Below are positions 14,691 to 21,928 of a DNA stretch of 26,666 nucleotides, piece by piece. Numbering within the stretch: position 1 is the stretch's first letter; every line of letters begins with the position of its first letter. The stretch covers positions 1 to 26,666 of the forward strand of contig JAFOLE010000053.1 in the NCBI GenBank assembly GCA_017419465.1. The letters are read 5' to 3'. Made by a program: the position numbers and the translations under genes. Source of the stretch: Solobacterium sp. (lineage in GTDB: Bacteria; Bacillota_I; Bacilli_A; Erysipelotrichales; Erysipelotrichaceae). The notes under the pieces were generated by a model. The model did no database searches. It was not told where the DNA came from and was given only the letters and a program-made list of their open reading frames with translations.

Positions 14691-15627
14691 GGTGTTTCCT
14701 CAGCTCTTCCGCAAGATCATGGATTTTCACAAACCGGTGCTTCATTCCGGACTTGGTTACCGAAGACCCGGTTTCACGGTTATAAATCTCTGCCAGTTCA
14801 CTCAGTGTCGCATCCGGATTGCGCAGACGGATATCCGCCGCTTCCCGGACTTTGATATCCAGCGACTTCAGACGGTCATACTTCTGAAGCAGTTCAATAT
14901 CCGCAATCTGTTTGTTGCTGGCATGAATTGATTTTACTTCATTGGCGACATCCACGTTGTTCAGCCGCTGCATGTTATTCATGAAATCCCTTGAGATCCG
15001 CTCATTTTCAAATTCCAGCAGACAGCGGTCCGCACCGCACACCCGCAGGAAATCGGAGATCCGGTCGCTCGCTTTCAGATATACCACATGCTTGGAACGC
15101 CGGGTAATGGAACGGGCGGGAATATCGAACCGGGCCATCAGATCGATCAGGAACTCCGCATGCATTTCATTGCATGCCTTGATCTCGAGATGATAACCGC
15201 TTGTCTGGGGTGAGTTGACGCTGCCGTCTGCCATGAAGGCTCCCGCAAGATACGCTCTTGCCCAGGGATCCTTCTGTACCACTTTCTGAAGCGGGCGGTC
15301 CTGCAGACCGCGTGCGCTGTAGATGCAGAGATCCTTCAGGATTTCCGTGACCGGTCCGTAGATCTTCATGGAATAGATCAGGTTCTTGTTCAGATTCATA
15401 CGGCGGCGCACCGAAGTCTCAATATTGACGGTATAACGTCCCTTCATCATCCGGTAGATGGCACGTGACACCGGCGCATTCTCGGTTGTTACGGCGATTG
15501 CCATGCCGCGGGAGGACACTGAAATGGAAGAGGTCATCTGAATCAGCGCAGAAAGCTCTGCCCGCTCCTCTCCACCGGTGACACTCTTCAGTGATAACTC
15601 CTGTTTTACATCAGATGTAAATGACAT
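14677..15627 (-). CDS. whiA: WhiA, DNA-binding regulator
   Basis: A 316-residue protein matching WhiA in length and layout. The N-terminus is the degenerate LAGLIDADG homing-endonuclease-like domain, with AYLAGAFMADGS at 125-136. A C-terminal helix-turn-helix domain follows, roughly 220-310, including ATLSELAEIYN. In Bacillota WhiA is a nucleoid-associated protein linked to cell division and chromosome segregation. It follows yvcK with a 32-base gap. The start at 15627 has GGAG six bases upstream. The rapZ-yvcK-whiA order is conserved in the phylum, which supports all three names. Confidence 0.95.
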   Translation of the reverse strand: MSFTSDVKQELSLKSVTGGEERAELSALIQMTSSISVSSRGMAIAVTTENAPVSRAIYRMMKGRYTVNIETSVRRRMNLNKNLIYSMKIYGPVTEILKDLCIYSARGLQDRPLQKVVQKDPWARAYLAGAFMADGSVNSPQTSGYHLEIKACNEMHAEFLIDLMARFDIPARSITRRSKHVVYLKASDRISDFLRVCGADRCLLEFENERISRDFMNNMQRLNNVDVANEVKSIHASNKQIADIELLQKYDRLKSLDIKVREAADIRLRNPDATLSELAEIYNRETGSSVTKSGMKHRFVKIHDLAEELRKHHGEE

Positions 15628-15659
15628 GCTGTCTCCGTTTCCAACCTGACTGTTTTCGT

Positions 15660-16598
15660 TTAAAGAATTGATTCAACCGCAGCCTGAATCTTCTGCGGAT
15701 CATGGCGCACCAGCCCTTTTTCAAAACTGAGCAGTTCCCGGGGAATGATCCGGTAGGGGTGCTCGCTCTGTGTGACAACAACGGCTGTGCTTCCCATATT
15801 TGCATAGCGCTCCATGACTGCTTCGGGAATCGTTTCGGACGGTACGATGACCGCATCGACCGGAGCTCCGTGATCAAGCAGTGCCTGCACATGCGCTTCC
15901 ACATCATAGCCGTCGGTCTCACCGGGCTGCGTCATCGCATTGCAGAAATAGACACGCTCTGCCTTTGTATTCTGCAGGGCTTCCCGGATTTCGGGAATGA
16001 TCACATTCGGAAGAATGGATGTATATACCGATCCGATTCCGTAGATGATGAGATCTGCGTTCCGGATCGCATTTACCGCGGCCGGTGTCGCTTTGACATC
16101 GCAGTCATAGAACACCTTCTGAATATGGTTCATCACGGTCGGAATATTCGCTTCACCGCGTACAATAACACCGTCATTCATCCGGGCATACAGGGTAATG
16201 ACCTGCGCCGTGGCAGGGATGATCGATCCTTTCACCTTCAGGACATTCCCGATGGTTTCCACCGCCTCCAGAAAGGAACCGCACTGCTGGGTCATCGCCG
16301 TCAGGATCAGATTTCCGAGGTTATGTCCGGAAACATCCGTCTCATCCCCGGAGGGATCCTCAAACCGGTAATCCATCAGATCTCCCAGCATGGTTTCACT
16401 CTCCGCAAGGGCGATCATGACATTGCGAATATCCCCCATTGCCGGAATATGAAACTGCCGGCGCAGACGGCCGGTGCTTCCGCCGTCATCCGCAACCGTG
16501 ACGATTGCGGAGATATCGATGTGTTCAATATGTTTGATACCGCGGCAGATCGCAGCCTGTCCGTGTCCGCCGCCGATAACGACAACACGCTTATTCAT
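15660..16598 (-). CDS. yvcK: YvcK, gluconeogenesis factor (CofD-like fold)
   Basis: The 312-residue protein has the hallmark GGGHG at 9-13, the DDGGSTGRLR loop at 37-46, PAMGDIRN at 52-59 and a later SGHNLGNL. These belong to the CofD-like YvcK family, which binds UDP-sugars and is needed for growth on gluconeogenic carbon sources and for cell shape in Bacillus. The start at 16598 is chosen because the family begins just before the GGGHG strand and because it gives an 8-base overlap with the rapZ stop, with GAAGGA ten bases upstream. A start at 16664 would lie deep in rapZ. It sits between rapZ and whiA, the order conserved in Bacillota. Confidence 0.95.
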   Translation of the reverse strand: MNKRVVVIGGGHGQAAICRGIKHIEHIDISAIVTVADDGGSTGRLRRQFHIPAMGDIRNVMIALAESETMLGDLMDYRFEDPSGDETDVSGHNLGNLILTAMTQQCGSFLEAVETIGNVLKVKGSIIPATAQVITLYARMNDGVIVRGEANIPTVMNHIQKVFYDCDVKATPAAVNAIRNADLIIYGIGSVYTSILPNVIIPEIREALQNTKAERVYFCNAMTQPGETDGYDVEAHVQALLDHGAPVDAVIVPSETIPEAVMERYANMGSTAVVVTQSEHPYRIIPRELLSFEKGLVRHDPQKIQAAVESIL

Positions 16599-17460
16599 GA
16601 CCGATCCATTCCTTCTCATCACGGTGCTGTTTATAGCAGCGGTACTGATTCCGGTAATGGTCATACAGGAAGTTGGTGATGGTTACAGAACGATGCTGTC
16701 CGCCCGTGCAGCCGATTGCGACGGTGAAATGGTTTTTCCCTTCCTTCACATATTCGGTAAAGGCATAGTCCAGAAATGACAGCAGCCTGCGGCAGAATTC
16801 CTTGGTCTCTTCCTTTTCCATGACGTAGTCATAAACCTGCGGATCGTTTCCGGAGTACACTCTGAGATCCGGCACCCAGAACGGATTGGGAAGGAAACGG
16901 ACATCGATCATGAGATCGGCATCCATCGGCACGCCGTATTTGTAGCCGAACGAAAGAAAGGAAATGGAAAAGGACGGCGCGGCGCTCTTTGCGAAATACT
17001 GTTCCAGAACCCGCTTGACTTCCTTTGTCGTGAGATAGGACGTGTCCACGGTCACAAAGGAGGACATGTCGGTCCTGGCGAGCATCTGCCGTTCCACCGC
17101 GATTGCTTCTTCCAGCGTATTGGCTGTGTTGCTCAGAAGCAGCGGATGCATGCGGCGCGTGCTCTTGTAGCGGCGGATGAGAACAATGTCTGAGGCATCA
17201 AGAAACAGCACTCTCACGTCCATGCCTTCCCCTTTGATTCCGCGCAGGAATTCCGGGAAGTCATTCGCATTTGTGGAAAGTGCGATGTAGTTATACCGGG
17301 GGTCCACACTGTTCTCAATAATGTCTACAAGCAGACTGAGCAGCTGTACCGGGTAGTTTTCAATGATGTGATAGCCCATATCCTCCAGAATGGAAGTGGC
17401 CGTGCTCTTTCCGGCACCGCTCATTCCACTGACCAGGATGACTTTTTTCAGTTTTTCCAT
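16591..17460 (-). CDS. rapZ: RapZ/YvcJ nucleotide-binding regulator
   Basis: The protein is 289 residues. The P-loop is GMSGAGKS (12-19). A C-terminal domain carries FGYKYGVPMDADLMIDVRFLPNP (171-193 with small breaks) and GCTGGQHRS (250-258), features of RapZ/YvcJ. In Enterobacteria RapZ is an RNA-binding adaptor that controls glmS; in Bacillus YvcJ has nucleotide-binding activity with a less clear role. The chosen start is the ATG at 17460 with GGCGG nine bases upstream. An in-frame ATG at 17490 with AGGG five bases upstream would add ten residues and cannot be ruled out. It is first in the cluster with yvcK and whiA; the promoter was not clearly found. Confidence 0.93.
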   Translation of the reverse strand: MEKLKKVILVSGMSGAGKSTATSILEDMGYHIIENYPVQLLSLLVDIIENSVDPRYNYIALSTNANDFPEFLRGIKGEGMDVRVLFLDASDIVLIRRYKSTRRMHPLLLSNTANTLEEAIAVERQMLARTDMSSFVTVDTSYLTTKEVKRVLEQYFAKSAAPSFSISFLSFGYKYGVPMDADLMIDVRFLPNPFWVPDLRVYSGNDPQVYDYVMEKEETKEFCRRLLSFLDYAFTEYVKEGKNHFTVAIGCTGGQHRSVTITNFLYDHYRNQYRCYKQHRDEKEWIGHE

Positions 17461-17554
17461 ATGTATTAACCGCCGGAAATATTTTATCATCTTATCCCTG
17501 CTTCTTGCAGAGACACGCTGAAAAACAATATATAAAAGGCACTCGGAAGCGGTA

Positions 17555-17588
17555 AGGAAAACCCGCTCCGGATCATTCGGGGCGGGTT
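17555..17588 (-). terminator. Terminator of the AAA+/XpaC-like operon
   Basis: The 7-bp stem AACCCGC (17560-17566) with GCGGGTT (17582-17588) can be extended inward by CCG/CGG after one bulge and is followed on the minus strand by TTTTCC. It begins 9 bases past the ATPase stop codon and ends the module before rapZ. Confidence 0.75.
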
Positions 17589-17596
17589 GTTCAGAT

Positions 17597-19783
17597 TCAG
17601 TCTTCTGTCTGTCCTTTCAGCATCTCGCTGAATTCACGGAGATCTGCGAATTCATCCTTCGGTTTGACTTTTACCGTAAAGTCAAAGTCCTCCAGCTTGA
17701 GTTCATCGATCTTCGCTTCCGGATCGTTGACAACACGTCCGGACTGCTTGAGAATCGCATCTTCAATGACGTTGCGCGCAAGACGTCCGTTGCCGGCCTC
17801 TGCCGCATTGATCGACTGCACCTTATCGAAGTATTCTTCCAGTTTCGGCAGTGCTTCCGCTTCGATCGTGTAGCCCTTGGACTTCGCCTGGATCTCTGCG
17901 ATCTTGCGCAGCTCTTCTCCGGTGTAGTCCGGGAAATGAATCGTATTCGGGAAACGGGACTTGAGACCGGAGTTGGACTCCAGGAAGGTCTTCATTTCCT
18001 TACTGTATCCGGCAAGAATCACGATCAGGTTATCGCGGTTGTCTTCCATTGCCTTGACGATCGTATCAATACATTCCAGACCGAAGGAGTCATCCTTTCC
18101 GCGGTACAGCGAGTATGCCTCATCGATGAAGAGAACACCGCCAAGTGCGGATTTGATGACGGACATGGTAAGGGGTGCCGTCTGGCCGACATACTGTGCG
18201 ACGAGATCTGCACGGGTCACTTCCACAAGCTGACCCTGGCTCAGTGCGCCGATCGCCTTCATATACCGGGAAATCAGACGCGCAATGGTCGTTTTTCCGG
18301 TTCCGGGGTTTCCGGTGAAGATCATATGTTTGGAAATCTCGCTGGTCTTCATGCCCTGCGCCTTGCGGATCTCCTGCATGCGGATGTGATTCTGCAGGGA
18401 ACGGATATATGCCTTGATTGTCTCAAGACCGACAATCTGGTCGAGTTCCTTGTTCACTGCCTCAATTTCTTCCGCACTGGTCTTGGACCGTGTCAGAGTA
18501 ACCGCAGTATCGCTGATCAGCGCAGACGGAACGCCGTCCTGCAGGGTCAGAATCGCAGAGGTTCCGGCCGAGAAATTATGCGTCAGTGCCGCCTGGCTCA
18601 GGGAAATATAGAAGTCATCAAACAGACCGGTCAGTGAATCGGAACCGTTGGTCTTGTCATAGTTTGCGACAACCCAGCCGCGCAGTTCCGGACTTACCGT
18701 CACCGCAAGCTTCAGGTTTTTGTTTGCCTTGTCGATCAGGGTTTTGCTCAGACGGTCGGCAAACTCTCCTGCGTCCGCTTCGGTAAACGGCGTCAGGGTA
18801 ATCGTATCCAGCACGTGGTACAGGAAGTTCGCACCGAATGCGTCCTGAACGGCCTTCGTACCGTTGTTTGTGATGAAGACGAGGAATTTTCCGGATGCGG
18901 ACAGAGAGTCCACCGCATCCTTCACCAGTCCGGTCTGGTTCTCCACAAGAATGCCCTTGTTCAGAACATACCGCTTGGAGAGCGTTACCTTTCCGGTGCA
19001 TACCAGAGAATCCACCATCCGCAGGAAGCCCGGGAAACCGGTCTCAAAGTTTTCAAAGCAGATAATCTGGCCTCTGCCGGAGAGATCCTTATAGAGGTCC
19101 TGCAGGAAGATCTGTTCCTGGGCACCGCTCTGATAAAGGCTCATATCAATGGTATAGACATCATCGCTGCCGATCACACGGTGTTCAAAGAGCGACTTCG
19201 CCATGCGTGTAACACAGGCATGCCGTCCGCTTCCGTTGGGACCGGTCACGAGAATGACATTCTTTGCCTTTCCTTCTTCCGCACCCATGACATAGGGACG
19301 GCGGAAGGCAACACAGAACTGACGCAGCGCATCATCCTGTCCGACGATTTCCTCATCCATCTCAACAAGGATTTCATCGAATACCTTCTGGGTATCAAAC
19401 ACAGTGAGCACGCCGGGATTCTTCGCCTCCTGCGGCGACAGATTGTAGTCCTGTTCGATTTCCCGCTGAACGCGTTCCATATCCGCCTGATTGAAGCCGT
19501 TGTCCTTTGACAGTTCTTCCAGTTCCTTCTGCTGGCCGGTGAGCAGCTTGCGCAGCTCCTCAAAGGAACGGTCGGCATTTTTCAGAAGATCGGACGTTGC
19601 TTTGGATGCGGAATTGATCATGTTCGACATCGTCGAAACATCCTCAGCGGTTTTATCGATGGAGTCTTCGCCTTTTCCTGTAACAAGCACCACATCATCG
19701 GTTTTCACGGTTCCGGATGCACGGTCCTTGTTCAGGATTTCCCGCATCAGGCGTTCTTTTTCTTCGGTACGTTTATCTGACAT
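17597..19783 (-). CDS. Tandem AAA+ ATPase: degenerate first domain, CbxX/CfxQ-type second domain
   Basis: A 728-residue protein. Residues 1-125 are charged and partly helical. The first AAA domain (about 130-420) resembles ClpB-type domains, but its Walker A reads GPNGSGRH (181-188, Lys replaced by Arg) and its Walker B region reads IICFEN (240-245), so it should not hydrolyse ATP. The second domain (about 440-700) is of CbxX/CfxQ/SpoVK type: Walker A GNPGTGKTT (491-499), Walker B LFIDEA (551-556), Arg610 as likely finger, and GNGRLARN (665-672) as sensor-2 region. EccA of type VII secretion and SpoVK belong to this wider group, but no other secretion part is here. It starts 6 bases after the XpaC-like gene stops, with GAGGGG nine bases upstream. 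Confidence 0.85.
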   Translation of the reverse strand: MSDKRTEEKERLMREILNKDRASGTVKTDDVVLVTGKGEDSIDKTAEDVSTMSNMINSASKATSDLLKNADRSFEELRKLLTGQQKELEELSKDNGFNQADMERVQREIEQDYNLSPQEAKNPGVLTVFDTQKVFDEILVEMDEEIVGQDDALRQFCVAFRRPYVMGAEEGKAKNVILVTGPNGSGRHACVTRMAKSLFEHRVIGSDDVYTIDMSLYQSGAQEQIFLQDLYKDLSGRGQIICFENFETGFPGFLRMVDSLVCTGKVTLSKRYVLNKGILVENQTGLVKDAVDSLSASGKFLVFITNNGTKAVQDAFGANFLYHVLDTITLTPFTEADAGEFADRLSKTLIDKANKNLKLAVTVSPELRGWVVANYDKTNGSDSLTGLFDDFYISLSQAALTHNFSAGTSAILTLQDGVPSALISDTAVTLTRSKTSAEEIEAVNKELDQIVGLETIKAYIRSLQNHIRMQEIRKAQGMKTSEISKHMIFTGNPGTGKTTIARLISRYMKAIGALSQGQLVEVTRADLVAQYVGQTAPLTMSVIKSALGGVLFIDEAYSLYRGKDDSFGLECIDTIVKAMEDNRDNLIVILAGYSKEMKTFLESNSGLKSRFPNTIHFPDYTGEELRKIAEIQAKSKGYTIEAEALPKLEEYFDKVQSINAAEAGNGRLARNVIEDAILKQSGRVVNDPEAKIDELKLEDFDFTVKVKPKDEFADLREFSEMLKGQTED

Positions 19784-19789
19784 GATTCA

Positions 19790-20830
19790 TCACCCCTCAA
19801 GTGTGCTGCTTTCTTCGGCAGCAGTCTGCTGTTTCAGAGCCATCATGATATCGTCGTCTGTCGTCATGCCGTCTTTCCGAAGCATTGCCTCCAGTGTCGA
19901 CATATCTGCGGACAGGTTGATGGAATCGCTCTCCGACATTGCCGGAATCAGACGATCCTTCATGGCGCTGTTGATATGACTGATGGTGTCCTTCAGACTC
20001 TGAACATTCTTTTCATAGTTCGCATCGGTCTGTACATTCTGCATTCTTGTGTACTGCTGGAGAATGCCGATGAGATACGGGAGATAGTTGCTGTAAAGCT
20101 TTTTGAGCTTGCCCTTCTGTTTCGGGAAGGTCCGCTCCAGATCATCCAGCTGCTTCAGAAGCGCAGCGGTCTCATACAGGCCGTTGGAGATTTCCTCATC
20201 CGGAATACCGTCATTCAGCGCGGTGATCTGTTCACGGAAGGAAACCGCATCATTCGGCTTTTCCGCTTCCTTCGGCTGTTCCTGCTTCGGCTTCTTCGCC
20301 TGTGCCGTTCCGGTCTTCGGGACATAGTCCACATCGACAATCTCCGGCGAAACAACCGCGACATCGTTCTGTTCCATTGTCAGAAGCGTGTCAAACATCT
20401 GGTCATAGATTTCCCCGTAATTTCTCCGGAAATCCGCAACCGTCCGGAAGTAATGACCGTCGCAGTCGACCTCGAGCGCATCCAGGCTGGAAAACCTGCC
20501 GCCCTTGAGCGTCAGGACAAGGTTGTGGCTGCCGCTGGTCAGGGTAATCGCCCGTTCCCCGCTGCGGAACCGCTTCAGAAGATAAGAATTGATACGGGCC
20601 TTCTTATCTGCGGAATGGCGGGTATCACTCATGCCGTAACGGTGTACGGTCTGACGGCGGGAGCTCGCATTGGAGCTCGTATATATATTCTGTCTGGATG
20701 CCCTTACTGCCTGCGTCATGATATAGGTAACCGCTCCGAAAATAAGCAGAAGCGGAATGATGCTGTCAAAGAAGCCAAAGACAAAGAACAGCAGAAATAA
20801 GATCCAGAATCCGTTGGGTGAATGTCTCAT
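19790..20830 (-). CDS. XpaC-like membrane protein
   Basis: A 346-residue protein. Two hydrophobic segments at about 8-21 and 24-39 form an N-terminal hairpin. A conserved-looking beta-rich segment follows (about 85-150), then a linker rich in Lys, Glu, Pro and Gln (about 176-195), then a helical C-terminal part (about 210-330). Phrases such as KKLYSNYLPYLIGILQQY and LSADMSTLEAMLRKDGM match my memory of the XpaC family (5-bromo-4-chloroindolyl phosphate hydrolysis), a poorly understood group often found with TelA-type tellurite-resistance genes. No TelA is here. The start at 20830 has AGAGGA ten bases upstream. It lies 6 bases before the ATPase gene in one operon. Confidence 0.65.
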   Translation of the reverse strand: MRHSPNGFWILFLLFFVFGFFDSIIPLLLIFGAVTYIMTQAVRASRQNIYTSSNASSRRQTVHRYGMSDTRHSADKKARINSYLLKRFRSGERAITLTSGSHNLVLTLKGGRFSSLDALEVDCDGHYFRTVADFRRNYGEIYDQMFDTLLTMEQNDVAVVSPEIVDVDYVPKTGTAQAKKPKQEQPKEAEKPNDAVSFREQITALNDGIPDEEISNGLYETAALLKQLDDLERTFPKQKGKLKKLYSNYLPYLIGILQQYTRMQNVQTDANYEKNVQSLKDTISHINSAMKDRLIPAMSESDSINLSADMSTLEAMLRKDGMTTDDDIMMALKQQTAAEESSTLEG

Positions 20831-20857
20831 GTTTCATCAATCCTCTTAATAAATGAA

Positions 20858-20863
20858 ATTATA
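20858..20863 (-). promoter_or_regulatory. -10 element of the XpaC-like/AAA+ operon
   Basis: TATAAT lies 27 bases before the XpaC-like start codon. Its -35 position (17-base spacing) falls inside the preceding terminator hairpin and does not match consensus. This suggests expression partly separate from the gene at 20926, or readthrough plus a weak internal promoter. Confidence 0.5.
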
Positions 20864-20867
20864 GCAT

Positions 20868-20892
20868 TAAAAAGGACGCCTAAACGGGCGTC
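20868..20892 (-). terminator. Terminator between the unknown gene and the XpaC-like gene
   Basis: The 6-bp stem GACGCC/GGCGTC (20875-20880 and 20887-20892) with a 6-base loop is followed on the minus strand by CTTTTTAAT. It lies 33 bases past the stop at 20926. Its position inside a same-strand cluster suggests attenuation or differential expression. Confidence 0.8.
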
Positions 20893-20925
20893 TCTTTCAT
20901 AAATCTGTGTCTGTCCGGTCAGCGA

Positions 20926-21735
20926 TTACTCGTTTTCCGCTTCGGTGCCTGCCGTCCACATGGAACGGTAGCTCATAAACGGAATCTCATCGGCGTTGAT
21001 CCGGGCCTGATTGCGCTGCTTGTGAATATCCCCGTCATGGATCGAGGAACGGATATTCTTGTTGACCATATACTGGACATAGACCAGCTTTTTGAGCAGG
21101 AACCAGCGGACGACATAGGACGCGATCAGCGGTGCCTTGTCTTCTGCCTCGACCAGTTCCGCGGCAGCACGTGCCTTGAGTGCTTCGCCTGCTTCAATTG
21201 CCTTGGCCTTCAGCTCATCATAATTTTTAAAGCATGCACGGTCCAGCTGGCGCTGAATCAGTCCTGCTTTTTCTTTCTTGAGGCGCTCCCAGGACTGGAC
21301 GATTTCGTCCGGGTTCGGTGTGCAGATCTCAAGAATTTCATTCCGGTCTTCATAGAACAGACTGCCTGCTTCGCTCATGCAGTAATAGTAACCGCGTGCA
21401 TACAGGTAGCCGCCCTCTTCATACGGAAGCACCAGCATTGCCTGATCCGCTTCGCCATAGCGTGCGTAGATCAGATAGGGATAAACCACGGGGTTCCCTA
21501 CAAGTTTACTGATGTCCCGATAATGGATAATACGGTTGCTGATGTTGTCGAGTTTGACGCTTCCCTTCAGATCGGTAACGATCCGGACATCAGGATCCGT
21601 GCTGCTGATGGTTTTAAATGCCTGCAGGAGTGCTTCGTCCGCCACTTCGTTTTCCTTCAGATAATCGCTCAGCATTCCGTTATAAGAACACTGCTGACCG
21701 GCGATCATTCCTGCGAGACCATCAAATACTGCCAT
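20926..21735 (-). CDS. Soluble protein of unknown function in the AAA+/XpaC-like cluster
   Basis: I do not recognise this 269-residue protein. It has no signal peptide or membrane helix and looks cytoplasmic. Residues 150-220 are helical and rich in Lys, Glu and Ala, with KAKAIEAGEALKARAAA as a likely helical or coiled-coil segment. The start is the ATG at 21733-21735, with GGAGGGG just upstream. An in-frame ATG at 21762 overlaps the -10 element and would lie upstream of the transcription start. It has a good promoter and a terminator, so it can be made alone, but it heads the same-strand cluster with the XpaC-like and AAA+ genes. Function open. Confidence 0.75.
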   Translation of the reverse strand: MAVFDGLAGMIAGQQCSYNGMLSDYLKENEVADEALLQAFKTISSTDPDVRIVTDLKGSVKLDNISNRIIHYRDISKLVGNPVVYPYLIYARYGEADQAMLVLPYEEGGYLYARGYYYCMSEAGSLFYEDRNEILEICTPNPDEIVQSWERLKKEKAGLIQRQLDRACFKNYDELKAKAIEAGEALKARAAAELVEAEDKAPLIASYVVRWFLLKKLVYVQYMVNKNIRSSIHDGDIHKQRNQARINADEIPFMSYRSMWTAGTEAENE

Positions 21736-21764
21736 ACTCCCCTCCGATAATGCATGTTTCATTT

Positions 21765-21794
21765 ATTATATTCACAAAATCAACGCCCATTCAA
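21765..21794 (-). promoter_or_regulatory. Promoter of the unknown soluble protein gene
   Basis: TTGAAT (21789-21794) and TATAAT (21765-21770) are separated by 18 bases on the minus strand. The predicted transcription start is near 21758, leaving a leader of about 23 bases before the start at 21735. Confidence 0.75.
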
Positions 21795-21827
21795 TGCACA
21801 GAATGCGTATTTTCGTTGTTTTTTATG

Positions 21828-21841
21828 ACATGCACTCATGT
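21828..21841. repeat. Small inverted repeat in the divergent addB region
   Basis: The half-sites ACATG and CATGT are separated by 4 bases, in the 160-base region between the divergent genes at 21735 and 21929. The rest of this region is GC-rich and has no gene that I can see. Confidence 0.3.
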
Positions 21842-21913
21842 ATATAACGCATACCGGTTGCCTTTTCCGGATTCCGGTCGGCCCGCCCTGTCCCGGGTCC
21901 CTTTATCCCGGCG

Positions 21914-21922
21914 TGATAAAAT
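21914..21922 (+). promoter_or_regulatory. Extended -10 immediately upstream of addB
   Basis: TGATAAAAT, an extended -10 (TGN plus TAAAAT at 21917-21922), lies only 6 bases before the addB ATG at 21929. There is no purine-rich ribosome binding site between them and an in-frame TAA sits at 21917. If this is the promoter, the transcript would begin at or next to the start codon. Confidence 0.4.
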
Positions 21923-21928
21923 AATTCC

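Noticed and set aside
15702..16679. Plus-strand open frame of 325 codons opposite yvcK
   Set aside because: Antisense shadow of yvcK, with no protein-like features.
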